This document shows positions 23,269 to 34,360 of a DNA stretch of 64,000 bases, in pieces. The translations under genes were made by a program, and so were the position numbers. Each line of letters starts with the position of its first letter. Position 1 is the first letter of the stretch. Location: the NCBI GenBank assembly GCA_032358165.1, contig JAALGY010000032.1, forward strand, positions 1,178,001 to 1,242,000, given 5' to 3'. Origin of the DNA: Diplosphaera chodatii. Its lineage: Eukaryota > Chlorophyta > Trebouxiophyceae > Prasiolales > Stichococcaceae. The notes below the pieces were generated by a model. It was not told the DNA's origin and did no database searches. It was given only the letters and a program-made list of their open reading frames with translations.

Positions 23269-25277
23269 TCACGAGTCTCGCACAACTTCAGCCCTAGATA
23301 TGCCGACGGCCGCAGCCGGCATGGTATCCCCAATGGGCACCAACTGCGGTGCTGCAGAGTCTGGCAGTAAGGTCTCAGCTGGCTGCTTGCTAAGTGCTGC
23401 AGCCAGGAAATGCTGTACGGCGTCCACGAAACGAGCTGGGTACTCCTCCATTGGAATGTGCCCGCAGTTGTCGAACACCTCATATTGTGTGACCGCTTGC
23501 TGCCGCTCTCTGAGCTGCTCCACAATCTGCGTCGTGAGAGAGTCAAGTCAGAGGACACTGCCGACCCACTCACGGGGACCCTGTGGCAACACCTCATCTC
23601 AGTGTGTGGGCAGATGTAAGTAGGGTGCGCACCCCTGTGGCTGACGATGTCAGGATAGTGCTGTCTTGGCGGCCCTGCACCACCAGGACGGGCTGCTGGA
23701 TGCTTGTGTATGCCGGCAGCTCCTGAGAGAAGGATATGGCTCGGAAGCCCAGCAGCGAGCCCTTGTCCCAGTTGTCAGCCTGCAGAGTTGAGCCTTGAGT
23801 GTTGAGACCTGGATGCTGTTCCATGGGATGTGAAGCCACAGGATACAACCCACTCGATGTGGGATCTCGCATAGTCCATGTTGTGTCCACTTTGCAGTGT
23901 ACCCTCATGGGACGCAGGTAGCCCTCGACGACCGCCTCCGCCTGCGACAGGGTCCCCTGGTGGTGCATCTGCATCTTGCCTGCCTGCACCTCCGCCGCAC
24001 GCTCCCTGAGCGAGCGGCGTATGTAGTTCAGGCCTGCAGGTGCGATGCAGTGACTTCAGCCGCCAGACTGCTGCATGCCGCGCAATGCTGCAGTGCTAAG
24101 GCACACGCACATCCCGCTGGACCGCGCATGTTCTCAGCCCTGCTCTTCATGTAACCTGCATCCACCAGCACACTACAACAGTTCCAGAATTGCATGGTCA
24201 AGGGTGCCAGACGCTTGCCTGCGGTGTCAGACCGCAGCAGAGCCATTCGCGCCATTGCCTGCAGCTGCTGCGTCGCGGTCATCGCGCGCCGGAATGCCTC
24301 TGGCCTTGCTGGCAGCGCGGGCGCCACCAGCACCAGGCCTGCCACCATCTCTGGTCGCCTGCATCATCAGTACGTGCATGCATATGCCATTTTGCACTGA
24401 GACTGCTGGAACCAGGGGCAGCTGACATGCAGCACCCATCTTCACCAACCTTCATTCTTTGTGTTTGGGCTGACAAGCAGGCAACTGGCTTGGCTGTCAG
24501 CACACTCGGAGCAGAGTCTACTCATAACAATTGCTCGCCAAAGAAAGCTCACAGCTTCAGCAGCTCCATGGCGACAACAGCGCCCATGGAGTGGCCGACC
24601 ACCACCGCCGACCGCACGCCCAGAGCCTCCAGCAGCCCCGCCGCCAGCTGCGCGCCGCCCTCGCAGGTGTACGGGTCCCAGGCGCTGCTGTCCCACTGCA
24701 GCGGGCGCTCCGTGAGGCCGAACGGCGGCCGGTCGAAGGCAATTACCCGCCGCCCGCCCGGCAGCGAGGGCTCCTCAGATATGCCCTGCATGACGTCCCG
24801 CCTGTGCAGACAGCAACAAAGACATCAGCCGTGGTGTCGGTTTGTGGTACTCTCAAATACCTGGTACTCTCAAATACCTGCACCAAATCGTACACTATTA
24901 GTGACTGTATAGCTCAAGGAGCCACCACCATAGGTTGTGCACCAGTTGAAGACGCTGCCGTTGAACCCATGCAGGAGCAAGACTGCTGGCGCCTCTGGAC
25001 TGCTCCCAGTCTGCTTGACGTGCAGTCGAATGCCGTTGACGGAAATGAACTGGCTGTCCGGATCTGCCAGCTGCTCGGGCGGGAGAGTGTCTGCAAGCAG
25101 GGTGCTTGAATCCTTTGTCATTGCAAATCCTGGTGATGCAATTGGGTACACCCGCGACTCATGTATGTGCTGCAGAGATGTACCTGTCAGTGGCTCCGGC
25201 GGCGGCTCGAACCAGGGGTCCACCAGCTCACGCCGCCACTGACGAAGCTTTGTGGCAGCCTGCAAACGCGGTAACAT
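23269..25277 (-). CDS. alpha/beta-hydrolase fold protein
   Basis: Serine hydrolase of the alpha/beta-hydrolase fold; substrate unknown. Seven exons (25277-25184, 25129-24943, 24801-24553, 24358-24156, 24033-23903, 23779-23633, 23526-23269) give 422 residues. The oxyanion-hole motif is VLLLHGFNGSVFNW, the nucleophile elbow is VVVGHSMGAVVAMEL, the acidic residue lies in VVQGRQDSTI, and the histidine in DNCGHIPMEEYP, so the catalytic triad is complete and in order. The strand before the elbow reads RRVIAFDRPPFGLTERP, with a lid region after it. Relatives in plants include many plastid or membrane-associated hydrolases, but nothing here picks one. The first intron (25183-25130) is only 54 bases and in frame, so it may be retained. 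The start is the first ATG of that exon; an upstream exon is possible. Confidence 0.8.
24846..24879. repeat. exact 17-bp tandem duplication
   Basis: Two adjacent copies of GGTACTCTCAAATACCT (24846-24862, 24863-24879), in the intron between alpha/beta-hydrolase exons 2 and 3. Looks like recent slippage. Confidence 0.88.
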
Positions 25278-27116
25278 ATCGCGTCATGCTTCTGCCCATG
25301 AAAACAAACTGAAGTGCCACATCCTGAATCCGAGAAGCGGTCGCACCTGCTGCCGTACAGCCTGCGAAAGCTCCTGCTGCAGGGAGGCCACGCTGCAACA
25401 ATCACACGAATATTGTTCATGCACTGCGAGTGAAGCAGTCTCCACATCAGCAGCTTTGTAGCCGCTGTTGCTTGCAGAGCATGTCTACGCTGACCTGCGA
25501 CACTGCCTCAGCGGACGTCGTCCATTTGCTGTTATCTGTTTGCCGACGAGCCTGTCAATGCCAAAAGACCCGCAATGGCGGGCGGCAGGCAACACCGCCT
25601 GTGCTGGCATGTTGGTCAACGTCTGGACGCTGTGCAGCTCAACGAGGCCCACTTGACGTCTGTCCCAAACTCGCTATTATTTATTAGCAGGAGCCATGCA
25701 CCTTTTGATACTCTGCACTTGCTTTTGCTGAGCAAGTCACGAGTGGAACCTACTGCTATATATGAGCTCTACGGTATCCGAACAACTCGAATAGGTAGGA
25801 TGTATCAAATGTGTATGATGCTATGATAGCAGACAGGCAAATGGCTGTCAATGCTGGCGAAGTGTCCACCATGCAGCATCGACGTCAGCATGATGCGTCA
25901 GCATGAGCTGGACTGCCACAGTGCAGCGGCGAGAAGAGGAGATGGAATCCCGCAAAGAAACACCTACTGTTATTTCCTGCTGATGCTCCTGAACGCTGAT
26001 CACTCTGGGACACCCAAGGCGTAGTAGTGCTTGCGACATATCAGTAAGACACTTTACTGCGGCGGCTACATCGTGCGCGTGTCAGTCTTGCAAGCCCTTG
26101 TGATCCTTCAGACTCTCCTGATCCATTATCCTGAGCATTCCAGCCACTGGTGGACCTTGTGACTTGGTGTTGTATCGAGTTGAGGCGGCTGCTGCCCAAG
26201 GGGCGACGGCTTGTAGTGGCGGAAACCACACAGAAATGCATTGCATGGCAGGGCTGCACCAGTGGAACAGCTGAAGAGCAAACCTTGATCAGCTGGCATG
26301 TGCCACAGCAGACTTGGCGGCAGCTGACGGTCAAGCACTCCAGTGCCCCATGGCAGCGGCCACAGTACTTCCTGATGCCAGCTCGGCACCCAGCGGAGAT
26401 GTGCAATCCCTTACCACTGACAAGCCCTTCACATGGTGGGCAGAACCTGAACTCAGACAGCAAAGAGTCCACTTACCTTGCCCAGCAGCTGTGCTGACAT
26501 GATCTAGCTTTCTTTTGTCATGCAGTCAGTGCAAAGTGACATTCGGCAGCCCAGAGCATGCAAAGATGGTGATGAGGGCGCTGTCAGTCGACAAAGAGGT
26601 ACCACAGTATGCTCGATGAGACGTGAACAAATGCTGTGCCAGTGTAGTTACCGAAAAGCTGAGCAGGTAAGGCCGTCCAAAGTGAGGTACCCATCTTTGA
26701 TAACTGTATGTTCTGGGTGCAGCTGCGGCCAAAACAAGTGGTCAAAACCTTTCGAGTCGAGGATAGCAGCTTGACCATGTGAGTAGGGAACCCAGTCGTG
26801 GATCACTTTTTCCAAATGGTGCACTGCCTGATTCTTGTCAGAGAATTGAAGATGCCTGCTCAATCGCAGCATCTTTTCTGCAGTCATTTTGCAGCAACTG
26901 ATGTCAGGACGCTGCGCTCTGCCGTGGGTTCGCTCTGCGACTTGATGGCCTTGGCGACGAGGACACTCGAGGCATTTGGATGACCTACACATAATGCAGC
27001 GAGCTGCTGCAACACATGGAGACAAAGGAAAAGTCAAACCTGCTGATCCCCTGCTGGGCTTGTAAGCCCTTCAGTGTGTTGTAACTTGACAAAATCTGAG
27101 CAATGCAGGCGAAATG
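25278..27116. other. 1.8-kb stretch with no supported gene
   Basis: Both strands carry open frames of 60-143 codons (for example minus 26041-26472 and 26648-27037, plus 26150-26497) but none shows a domain that I recognise, and they do not splice into a longer frame by any rule that works elsewhere in the window. The minus frame at 26648-26900 has a helix-rich stretch (MLRLSRHLQFSDKNQAVHHL) that could be real coding. The region includes the upstream side of the alpha/beta-hydrolase gene and the 3' side of the sphingomyelinase gene. Confidence 0.3.
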
Positions 27117-29346
27117 CTATACATGACCCCGTGCAGCATCTATCGTCAGGTGCAGTTGCAGCTCGCTGGCTGCTTGCGCAAGCGCATGCCCCACAGAGCC
27201 GAAGCCTGCTATGCCCGTCACGAAGATGAGCGGCGCCAGCACCAGGGCAATTGCCTCCACAATGGCCAGCACCACGAGCACAGCGCCGGGGTAATTCCAC
27301 CAGGGTTGCGCCACAATAAAGCCGAAACACGCCAACCCAATCGCCACGTGCGCTGCTGAGAGCGCCAAACACGCGTCCTTCAACATGCTGTACCTCCGGC
27401 GACCTGCGATGGCCCATTTGCCTCTATCAGCAGAACAGCACTCCAACCAGGGTACCTGGCTCTGGCTCATCCTGCCTTGTTGAAAGTGCCACCCTCACCT
27501 TGTTTTATGATGTCCAGAGTTGTGCTGATGGCACCTCTTCGGCCACTTGCATGGCTTTTAGAGCCAACCAACAGCGCCGAATGCTGCTCACTGCTGCGCA
27601 GACCCAGCACCGCGGCGACACCCATGTGATCTGAAAATGAGGTGCCGTCTGTACCCTGCAACATCGATCGGCAAAGAGCCTGTCATGCAACGTATCCAGG
27701 CAGCAAACGACACGATCAGTGCAAGTGTCGAATGCTGGGTCCACTTGCAGATGGTCACCTTCTTGGTGAACAACGAGCACGCCAGTGGCTGGTCGGTAGT
27801 CCAGATGTAGTCAAGCCTCATCTGCGGGTCGCCTGCAGGTCGGCAACGCGCATATCAATGCACTGTGCCAGTTGTGAGGCATGACATGCGGTCCGCATGG
27901 ATATGACATCTGGAATTTATGTTGCACAGCCTGGCAAGCAGCATGTGCTGCAGCTGTACAACTCTGTCATCCCACCTGACTTCTTGGACAGGCTGTTGTC
28001 AGGCGAATTGGAGGTATACCCCGGCGCATCAGGGTGGAGCTCGCCCCAAGCATCGCGCAGACCCGGCAGGAGTGTCCGGAACAGCTCAATGTCCAGGGTG
28101 TCAGACGGAGCATTGAGGTCGCCTCCCACTACGACATGATGACCTGCCTGCAGACGTTGGACGGAGCATCGTTTAGACAACAGCACACCACCTGCAAGTC
28201 AATGTCACAGCCGCCCCTGTTGGAATATATGGACGAAACAGATTGTTGGTCCACCCTGTGCTCATGCTGCGATGCACATGAGTGCATCACCGTCAGACTG
28301 ATGTACGCTGCCAGCTGCGAGATCTGCGCCAAGCGGGCTGGAGCGTCTACGTCTGCTGGCTCCCGCCACGGCTGCCCCGCCTTCTGCGCCTTGTACTCAT
28401 GCGAGTAGCTGGCATGCGTGTGCGTGTTGTAGGCATCCTGCAGGAGTCATCAGCTAGCTTCCATCACAAGTCAGAGGAAGTGATAGACATACGCAGCTCC
28501 GACGCCCTGCACCGGCAGTTGCAACTTACCACGAGTCCTGAAGGTGTATCAATGCGGGTGTGGCCAATGCCCTTCCCTGCAAAGTAATCGCCATGCCAGA
28601 CTGCGGCAGCATTGCCTGATACACGGTATGGCTCAAAGTGCGCCTGCAAAAAGTTGACTCACTTACTTTGCTCACTCCTGAAAACCCGTTCATGCAAAGA
28701 TTTGTAAAAAGGGGCGGCATAGTACTTGTCAGCAGGTTGGGTTGAGCAACACGCACTGTAACAATGGGGTAGCGTGACAATGTTAGCAGCTCGCCCCCCA
28801 GGATGCCACCGCGAAATCTCTGCAGGGTGGCACACAGGGGGCCTGGCAGTTTGATTCGAGCATGTCGATCGTACTGAGATGTTCATAGGCACCCAGAAAC
28901 GTATTGCTACCCGCAGGTGTGCACCTGTGAATGTTTAAGATGGCCGCGACCAGCAGCAGCAATGAGGGCGTCTGCATCATTGCTCAAAAACACCTCCTGC
29001 AGCATCACCAGGTCCGCCGATGTGCCCTTCAGATACTTCGCTATGTTCCTGCATGCAGCCGATGCCCAGGTTAACCCCACAGCAATGCCACAGTCCGGCG
29101 AGGTGTGGTTGGGTGAGGACCGACAGATTTGATGCTGGCAGTTATACTATCCTTCCGGTCAAGCGTTCCTGTGCTTGGCTACCTGATCCGCTTTTGGCGC
29201 TGCTTCGCCACCATCCACAGGCCCCAGCAGTTGAGTGTGAGCACACGAAGCTGGCTCCCGCCAACCGGCACAGCTGGCTCATCGTCGTCCCACACTGTCA
29301 GCTCAACATCAGCACCGCTATAGCCAACGTCCGGCACGATCGACAT
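27117..29346 (-). CDS. neutral sphingomyelinase (SMPD2/ISC1-like)
   Basis: Phospholipase C-type enzyme of the endonuclease/exonuclease/phosphatase fold that splits sphingomyelin or inositol-phosphoceramides; membrane-anchored. Exons 29346-29183, 29048-28925, 28819-28757, 28643-28530, 28437-28291, 28147-27976, 27832-27759, 27655-27499 and 27403-27117 give 433 residues. Catalytic motifs in order: LRVLTLNCWGLWMVAK (Asn), ADLVMLQEVF (Mg-binding Glu), WHGDYFAGKGIGHTR (family signature), YNTHTHASY, VVVGGDLNAPSDTL (Asp/Asn), MRLDYIWT and TSFSDHMGVAA (Asp-His). The C-terminus has two long hydrophobic segments (AHVAIGLACFGFIVA; GAVLVVLAIVEAIALVLAPL), as in SMPD2/ISC1. A 17-base first exon at 29474-29458 spliced to 29398 would add an N-terminal hydrophobic segment (VLVLLAAIGVAYWM) and raise the length to 456; I favour that but cannot prove it. 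Confidence 0.88.
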
Positions 29347-29457
29347 CCAGTAGGCTACACCAATGGCGGCAAGCAGCACCAGGACCGCCCAGCGCTCTCT
29401 GCCGTACGCCAGCCCAATTGCGCCGTGTCAGCGGCTCAAGTGCGTTGGCATTATGAC

Positions 29458-29474
29458 AGCGTGTGCCCCGCCAT
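29458..29474 (-). other. possible short first exon of the sphingomyelinase gene
   Basis: ATG followed by 14 bases and a GT donor (29457-29456). Joining to an acceptor before 29398 keeps the frame and supplies a start for an otherwise start-less hydrophobic segment. The implied intron is 59 bases, like other short introns here. Inference. Confidence 0.4.
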
Positions 29475-29960
29475 AGGACTGCTACGGGTTGAGGTCAGCC
29501 TGCTTCAAGTCCCGAACAACCCTTTTTCCTAGCACTTTGGTGCTTTGCGATATGATCTTGTGTCGGTACTGATTGCTGCTGATTACTCCACTTCCCAGCC
29601 CTTTGCAACCTTCCTCAACGGTGGAGCGAGATGTACTGGGCAGGCGCTGACATCCTATTCAACACACATACTTGAAGCTTAGCTGTGCAGCACAACGGCC
29701 TGCGGGCGCTGGATCTCCGTTTTGCCGTGCAAGGGTTTGAATTGCAAATCGCAAGATGCAGCTGGGCCGTGCGGCTCACATCCTGACGTGCTCAGTACAT
29801 TACGTTGGCGCAGAGTCAGCACAGTTAGCACGCAAGTCTGAGTTGATCTGTGACTGATCAGCCGTGCCTTGCAGCATCTTCCGCGGTGTATAACACTTCG
29901 TGACGGAGCGTTGAGCAATAACCTACCCCAGCGGATGCTCGAGTCGCCACTGCATGGACA
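29475..29960. promoter_or_regulatory. divergent intergenic region, sphingomyelinase / coiled-coil gene
   Basis: About 490 bases between outward-facing genes. No coding stretch or repeat I would defend. Confidence 0.35.
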
Positions 29961-32900
29961 ATGGATCATTCTGTGAGGACAGGCAATGGCAACGATTGGC
30001 AGACCGCACTGACGTCGCCTGCCACACGTGACTGGCTGAGCGGCACAGGCGGACACATGCAGGTGGGTGCAGCGTGCAGCAGTGACATCAGCTTCGAGGA
30101 TGACAGCAAACATCGGGTAAGTAGTACGGCCGTTACAATCAACGACAAAGGCGTAGAGCTATGGCGACAACCAGACCACTTTCGTGCAGGAGCATGACGA
30201 GAATGCGCCGCCTGTGCAGCGCCATCCACTTCTTGCCAGACCTGCAAGCGCAGACAGTATTCTGGACCAATCAGGTGCAGAGGCACCAGCGACACCGCAG
30301 CTGGTGGGTGCACGCACGCCGCGCAGCACCTTCAAGCAGCGTGTGGCTGCAAAAATGGCGGAGCTTGAGGCGTCCCTCAGGCGGGATGGCACAGGTGGAC
30401 GCAGACGAAATCTTTCAATGCTCGGCATGTGCTGCTCAAACCAAGTGGGTTCATGATCCAGCCAGAACGGTCTGGAGCACAAGCATCGTGTCGATCTGCA
30501 ACTCTGCATCACAGGCTCGCGGACAGGCCGCTTGCGCCCAGCTATGCAAGTGCAGGCGGATGGCCAGGCCAGTGAGGCCAGCTCACTGAGTCCTGTCAGA
30601 CAGCGGCTGGCGTACGACACGGGCAGCCTGCCGGAGGGTGCGCATGCTGTCAGCAGTTTGCTGTGCTCTTATGGTCAGGCCTCCGAGTTCCAGGACGTGC
30701 AATGACATCAATCTGGCTGCCAAACAATCCGACTGCACACAGGACAGCCCAGCAGCCGCAGCAGCAGCTTCAACAATGCGGCGTCGGACTTCAGCATGCA
30801 ACCCACACCCGAGCTGCAGCAGACGCAGCAGGAGCTGGTTGCCGCCCGTGCCAAGCTGCTGGCCGCCCGAGCAGAGGCGCAGCGCCTGCAGGTCCTTTCC
30901 AATCGATGCAGAGTCACCAACATGGTTGACGACATTCAAAGTGGCGACACCAGCAGAACTGTGTCCAAGACATCTGCTGATGCTGGTCCGAAGCACAGGC
31001 ATGTGCGACAGTGTGGATGCGTCTTGACAATCCTGTGCAAGTGCCTGAGCAGGTGGCAGTGGCAAGAGAACATGAGGCGCGGCTGGTGGCGGAGCGCAAT
31101 CTGGCGGAGGCCCGCTGCGCAGTGCTGCCCACTAACGCAGTGCAGGAGCTCACCATGCAGGTCCGGCAGCAGGCAGCACGCTCTGGCAGTCCTGCATTCC
31201 TGTGTTCTGCACCCTGGGGCGTCATGCACAGCGGCGCCCGGTCACCATCTTGCTGGGCGTCAACATTCAGTACCTTGTGTAGGTCTGAAGGTCATGTTGG
31301 AAGTTTCCGGGGCTGTCTCTGATGTAGGAACTGGACGATCTGCGACGGCAGCTGGCGGCGGCGGAGCAGGCGGCCGAGATGCGGCGGCACTCGCTGCTTG
31401 CTGAGAAGGCCAAGGCGCAGAATGCCATTGGCCAGCTGGCGATTGCACGGGAGAAGGCAAGCACGACCAGCTGGCATGGCATCGGCATATGAGGACAATC
31501 TGTGCTGACTTAATCGATGGGCACCAAGACACATGGTGCGGATGCCTGTGACCGCCGGCACGCTGTCGCAGGTGAAGATGGCGCAAGCACGGACAGAGCA
31601 GCAGCGTGAGGTGGCGGCCAATGCAGCAGCGCAGCTTGCGGAGCGCGATGCACAGTGTGCCACGCTGCAGGCACAGCTCGGCAGCCAGGCGCATGCGAGT
31701 TCTGCGCCAAGCAGCGGGGCTGGGTCAGGTGTGGCATGCATTGGATGCATCGGCCAGCCTGCGGCATTGCCTCACGGGTGCACTGGACACCATCGTGAAG
31801 TGCAGCGGGCAGGAGGTGCATGCATGGCGCCTTTGGCATCCGACTGGTTGTTTACATGTGTCAGAATGGAAATTTTCTTCAAGATGCAGCGGAGCTGGAG
31901 GCCATGGAGCAGGAGCTTGCGCTCGTGCGGCAGGAGGCTGCGGGGCTGCGAGGCCAGGTGCAGCACCTGCAGGTGAGCGCATGTCTTCGGTAGCTACAGT
32001 GGCCGTTCTGGCGTGGTTCAGCTGTGCTTCATGCCGATGCCTGAGGGAAATTTGGTGTCCCACTGCACCCTCAGCAACTCCTGCCATTGAGCACGCTGTG
32101 TGACATGGGCGTAAGGTTTCGATGTCTGGCTGCAGGAGCAGCTGGCCCTGGTGCGGCAACAGCTGAAGCAGGCAAAGACTATGCAGCAGCCAGGGCTTCA
32201 GACCCCACAGCCAGCTAGCCCTGGATCAGTCAGCATGCGCAGCGCTGATGACGAGCAGGCATCAGCGGCCACAGCAGCGTCAGAACAGGCGCTGGCGGCA
32301 GTACGCGGCCGCGAACAGCGGCTGCGTGAGCGGCTTGCCCAGCTGGAACAGGAAGTTTCGCGAGCCAAGAAGGCTGCTCATACAGGTATACAGCCCGGCA
32401 TCTCCACCAGCAGCTGTATCTGGCTGGTAGGGTAGCAACAGCAGCCTGTCTATCAAAGTGCCACATGGCTCTGTATCACTCTGGAAGTCTACTGCTGCAG
32501 CGGACGCGGCGCTGGCAAGGGTGCAGGCTGCGCTGGCTGAGGAGCGCACACGCGCAGACGATGCCGAGCGTCAGCTTCTGAACCAGGTTGGCTGTCACCT
32601 GTGCAACATCTGTCCGCTGTTGGACGTCACCTCGAAAACCTTCACACTGCCCGCTGACACTGCAGTGCACTCATGTGTTGGGCAGAAGTACAGCAGTACT
32701 GCTGGCCTGGGTCACTGCTGTGCAGGCCCTGGAGATGGACGAGCTACAGCAGGATGCTGCCGCTGCTGCTCGTGTTACAGAAGAGGCGGCCGAGCTGCGA
32801 GCTGTAGAGGTGGGCCTTGGTTCAAAGCCAGCTGCGTCGGGTCGCCTTGACCTCTCAGGTATGCTTGATGACTTGCCAGATGTTATGAGCACTCCACAGC

Positions 32901-33378
32901 CAACACATGTTGAGGATGCACAGGCGGCCGCGCAGTTGCGTCTGGCTGAGGCCGGTCGCGAGGTCGATGTGCTGAGGGCCAAATTGGCAGCTGCCAGCAG
33001 TGCGGCGGCCGCTAACGGCAAGACGCTGGTAGAGCAACGTCAGGAGCTGAAGCAGGCGAGCAACGTTCACAGGATGTCCTGGACAGCACACTCGACGCCC
33101 CCCTGCTTTGAGCAGACCTGGCCTGCCAGCACATGAAGGGCACGTCACCTCATCTTGAACATCAGAAGGCTTTGCTGCGCAACGACTGTCTCCCATCCTC
33201 GCAACAGGAGCAGGTGGCGCGGCAGCAGCTCCAGCGTGCGCTGGACAGGCAGGAGGCGCGGCTGACGCAGCTGGGCAAGGCGCTGGCGGAGCGTGAGGCG
33301 CAACTTGCAGCGGTCAGGCGGGACGCCTCCAGCCTCAGGGAGCAGAAGACGGCTGTGGAGAACTGGCTGGACGACTGA
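29961..33378 (+). CDS. long coiled-coil protein (golgin-like), function unknown
   Basis: Twelve exons (29961-30116, 30190-30394, 30542-30696, 30748-30891, 31053-31160, 31328-31456, 31572-31728, 31884-31972, 32136-32385, 32501-32586, 32726-33055, 33208-33378) join to 659 residues. The first about 190 residues are Ser/Pro-rich and probably disordered, with one basic helix (FKQRVAAKMAELEASLRR). The rest is an almost unbroken coiled coil: LQQTQQELVAARAKLLAA, ELDDLRRQLAAAEQAAEM, LEAMEQELALVRQEAAGL, EQRLRERLAQLEQEVSRA and EQVARQQLQRALDRQEAR. It ends in EKTAVENWLDD-like sequence without a GRIP, GRAB or other targeting domain. Tethering, centriolar and cytoskeletal proteins all look like this, so the role is open. 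Two introns (after 31456 and 33055) need GC donors; 33055 is the weaker. It faces convergently into NOP10. Confidence 0.75.
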
Positions 33379-33625
33379 GTGATTGCGGCGTGCAGGCGCA
33401 GTGAGCCAAGTGCCGCTGTACATTGCTGCCGCATGGGTTTTTCACTGAGCAGACATCTCAAACCCAGAAAGACGCTCTGGTGGCCCGTCATGTATAACTA
33501 TCTGCCTTGCATATGTCAAGCAGCAGCCGGCAACAGCAACGTCTCGATTCTCATGAAGCCTAGCAAAATCAACTATTGTACACTGATCCAGCGGTGGCTG
33601 GTCGAAGTCATCACGGGGATCGGGC

Positions 33626-33820
33626 TCACAGCTCAGGTGGCGGCCGCTGCGTTGGAAGCAAGCCAAAGCGCTTCTTCAGGATCACACGCTCCCGCGAGAA
33701 TTTGTCGTCCGGCGAGAAGCGGGCTGGATGTGCTGAGTGCGTCGGCGTGCCGTCGGGTGCGGTTTTCTCCAGAGTATACACACGCTTGCCGGCCTCATCC
33801 AGGTAGTACATCAGGTACAT
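33626..33820 (-). CDS. NOP10: H/ACA snoRNP protein NOP10
   Basis: Core protein of H/ACA ribonucleoproteins, which guide pseudouridylation of rRNA and snRNA in nucleoli and Cajal bodies; it bridges dyskerin/CBF5 and NHP2. The gene is a single exon of 64 residues, the family's exact size. It starts [19 protein letters not shown] and continues with the invariant [18 protein letters not shown] and [11 protein letters not shown]. It lacks the zinc cysteines of archaeal Nop10, as eukaryotic members do. One of only two intron-less genes found here. It lies 3' of DRE2 on the same strand, with 540 bases between, so it should have its own promoter. Confidence 0.97.
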   Translation of the reverse strand: MYLMYYLDEAGKRVYTLEKTAPDGTPTHSAHPARFSPDDKFSRERVILKKRFGLLPTQRPPPEL

Positions 33821-34360
33821 GCTGGAGCAACCTCACAGACTACGCGCCGTGTGGAGTGTTTGAGGGCACAGGAAAGGTCTTGTGCACGCCGCTTAGCACC
33901 TGGCAACAAGCGTTGCCCAGAGGTGAGTGAAGTGGATTGCGCTGATGCCAGCAAGCAAGCAACAGCGCCTTTTCTGCCGGCAAGCCAAGGTAGGAATCGT
34001 GAGCCGAGACGCTTGTTGGCCAGTAAGCACCGGGGTCCGTAAGCTGTTGTCGCTCTGGACTGTGCACCTCTCGCAAGGCGAGATGCAGTGGCGGCCTCCT
34101 GCTTCCGGGCCTACTTCCGCTACACCTAGCCTCGCTTTCTGGAAAGTTTCTGCCATGGTCTGAGGTACCGTGCTTGTTGGCCCAGTCAGGTGACCCCTTC
34201 CATCTGCAAATGTACAACGACTGCAAGCCCACAGCAGTGCGGCCTCTCAGCAGCCTGTTTCGTCTGATCTATGTTAAGTACGTCTCACCTACGACTTCGA
34301 GACCTCCTTGATACCCCCGTGCTGCAGCAATATATGGTCAGACGCCAAGCCGCCAGCACA
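33821..34360. other. intergenic region between NOP10 and DRE2
   Basis: 540 bases containing the NOP10 promoter and the DRE2 3' end. A minus-strand open frame of 87 codons (33893-34156) has no recognised similarity; I do not call it a gene. Confidence 0.35.

Noticed and set aside
26648..27037. piggyBac transposase fragment
   Set aside because: Only a faint resemblance over about 20 residues; no catalytic acids, terminal repeats or TTAA pair found. Kept as an open question only.
30583..31065. 160-codon minus-strand open frame
   Set aside because: Antisense to coiled-coil exons; the plus strand has phase-consistent heptad coding.
33893..34156. 87-codon minus-strand frame between NOP10 and DRE2
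   Set aside because: No similarity; likely 5' region of NOP10 or 3' UTR of DRE2.
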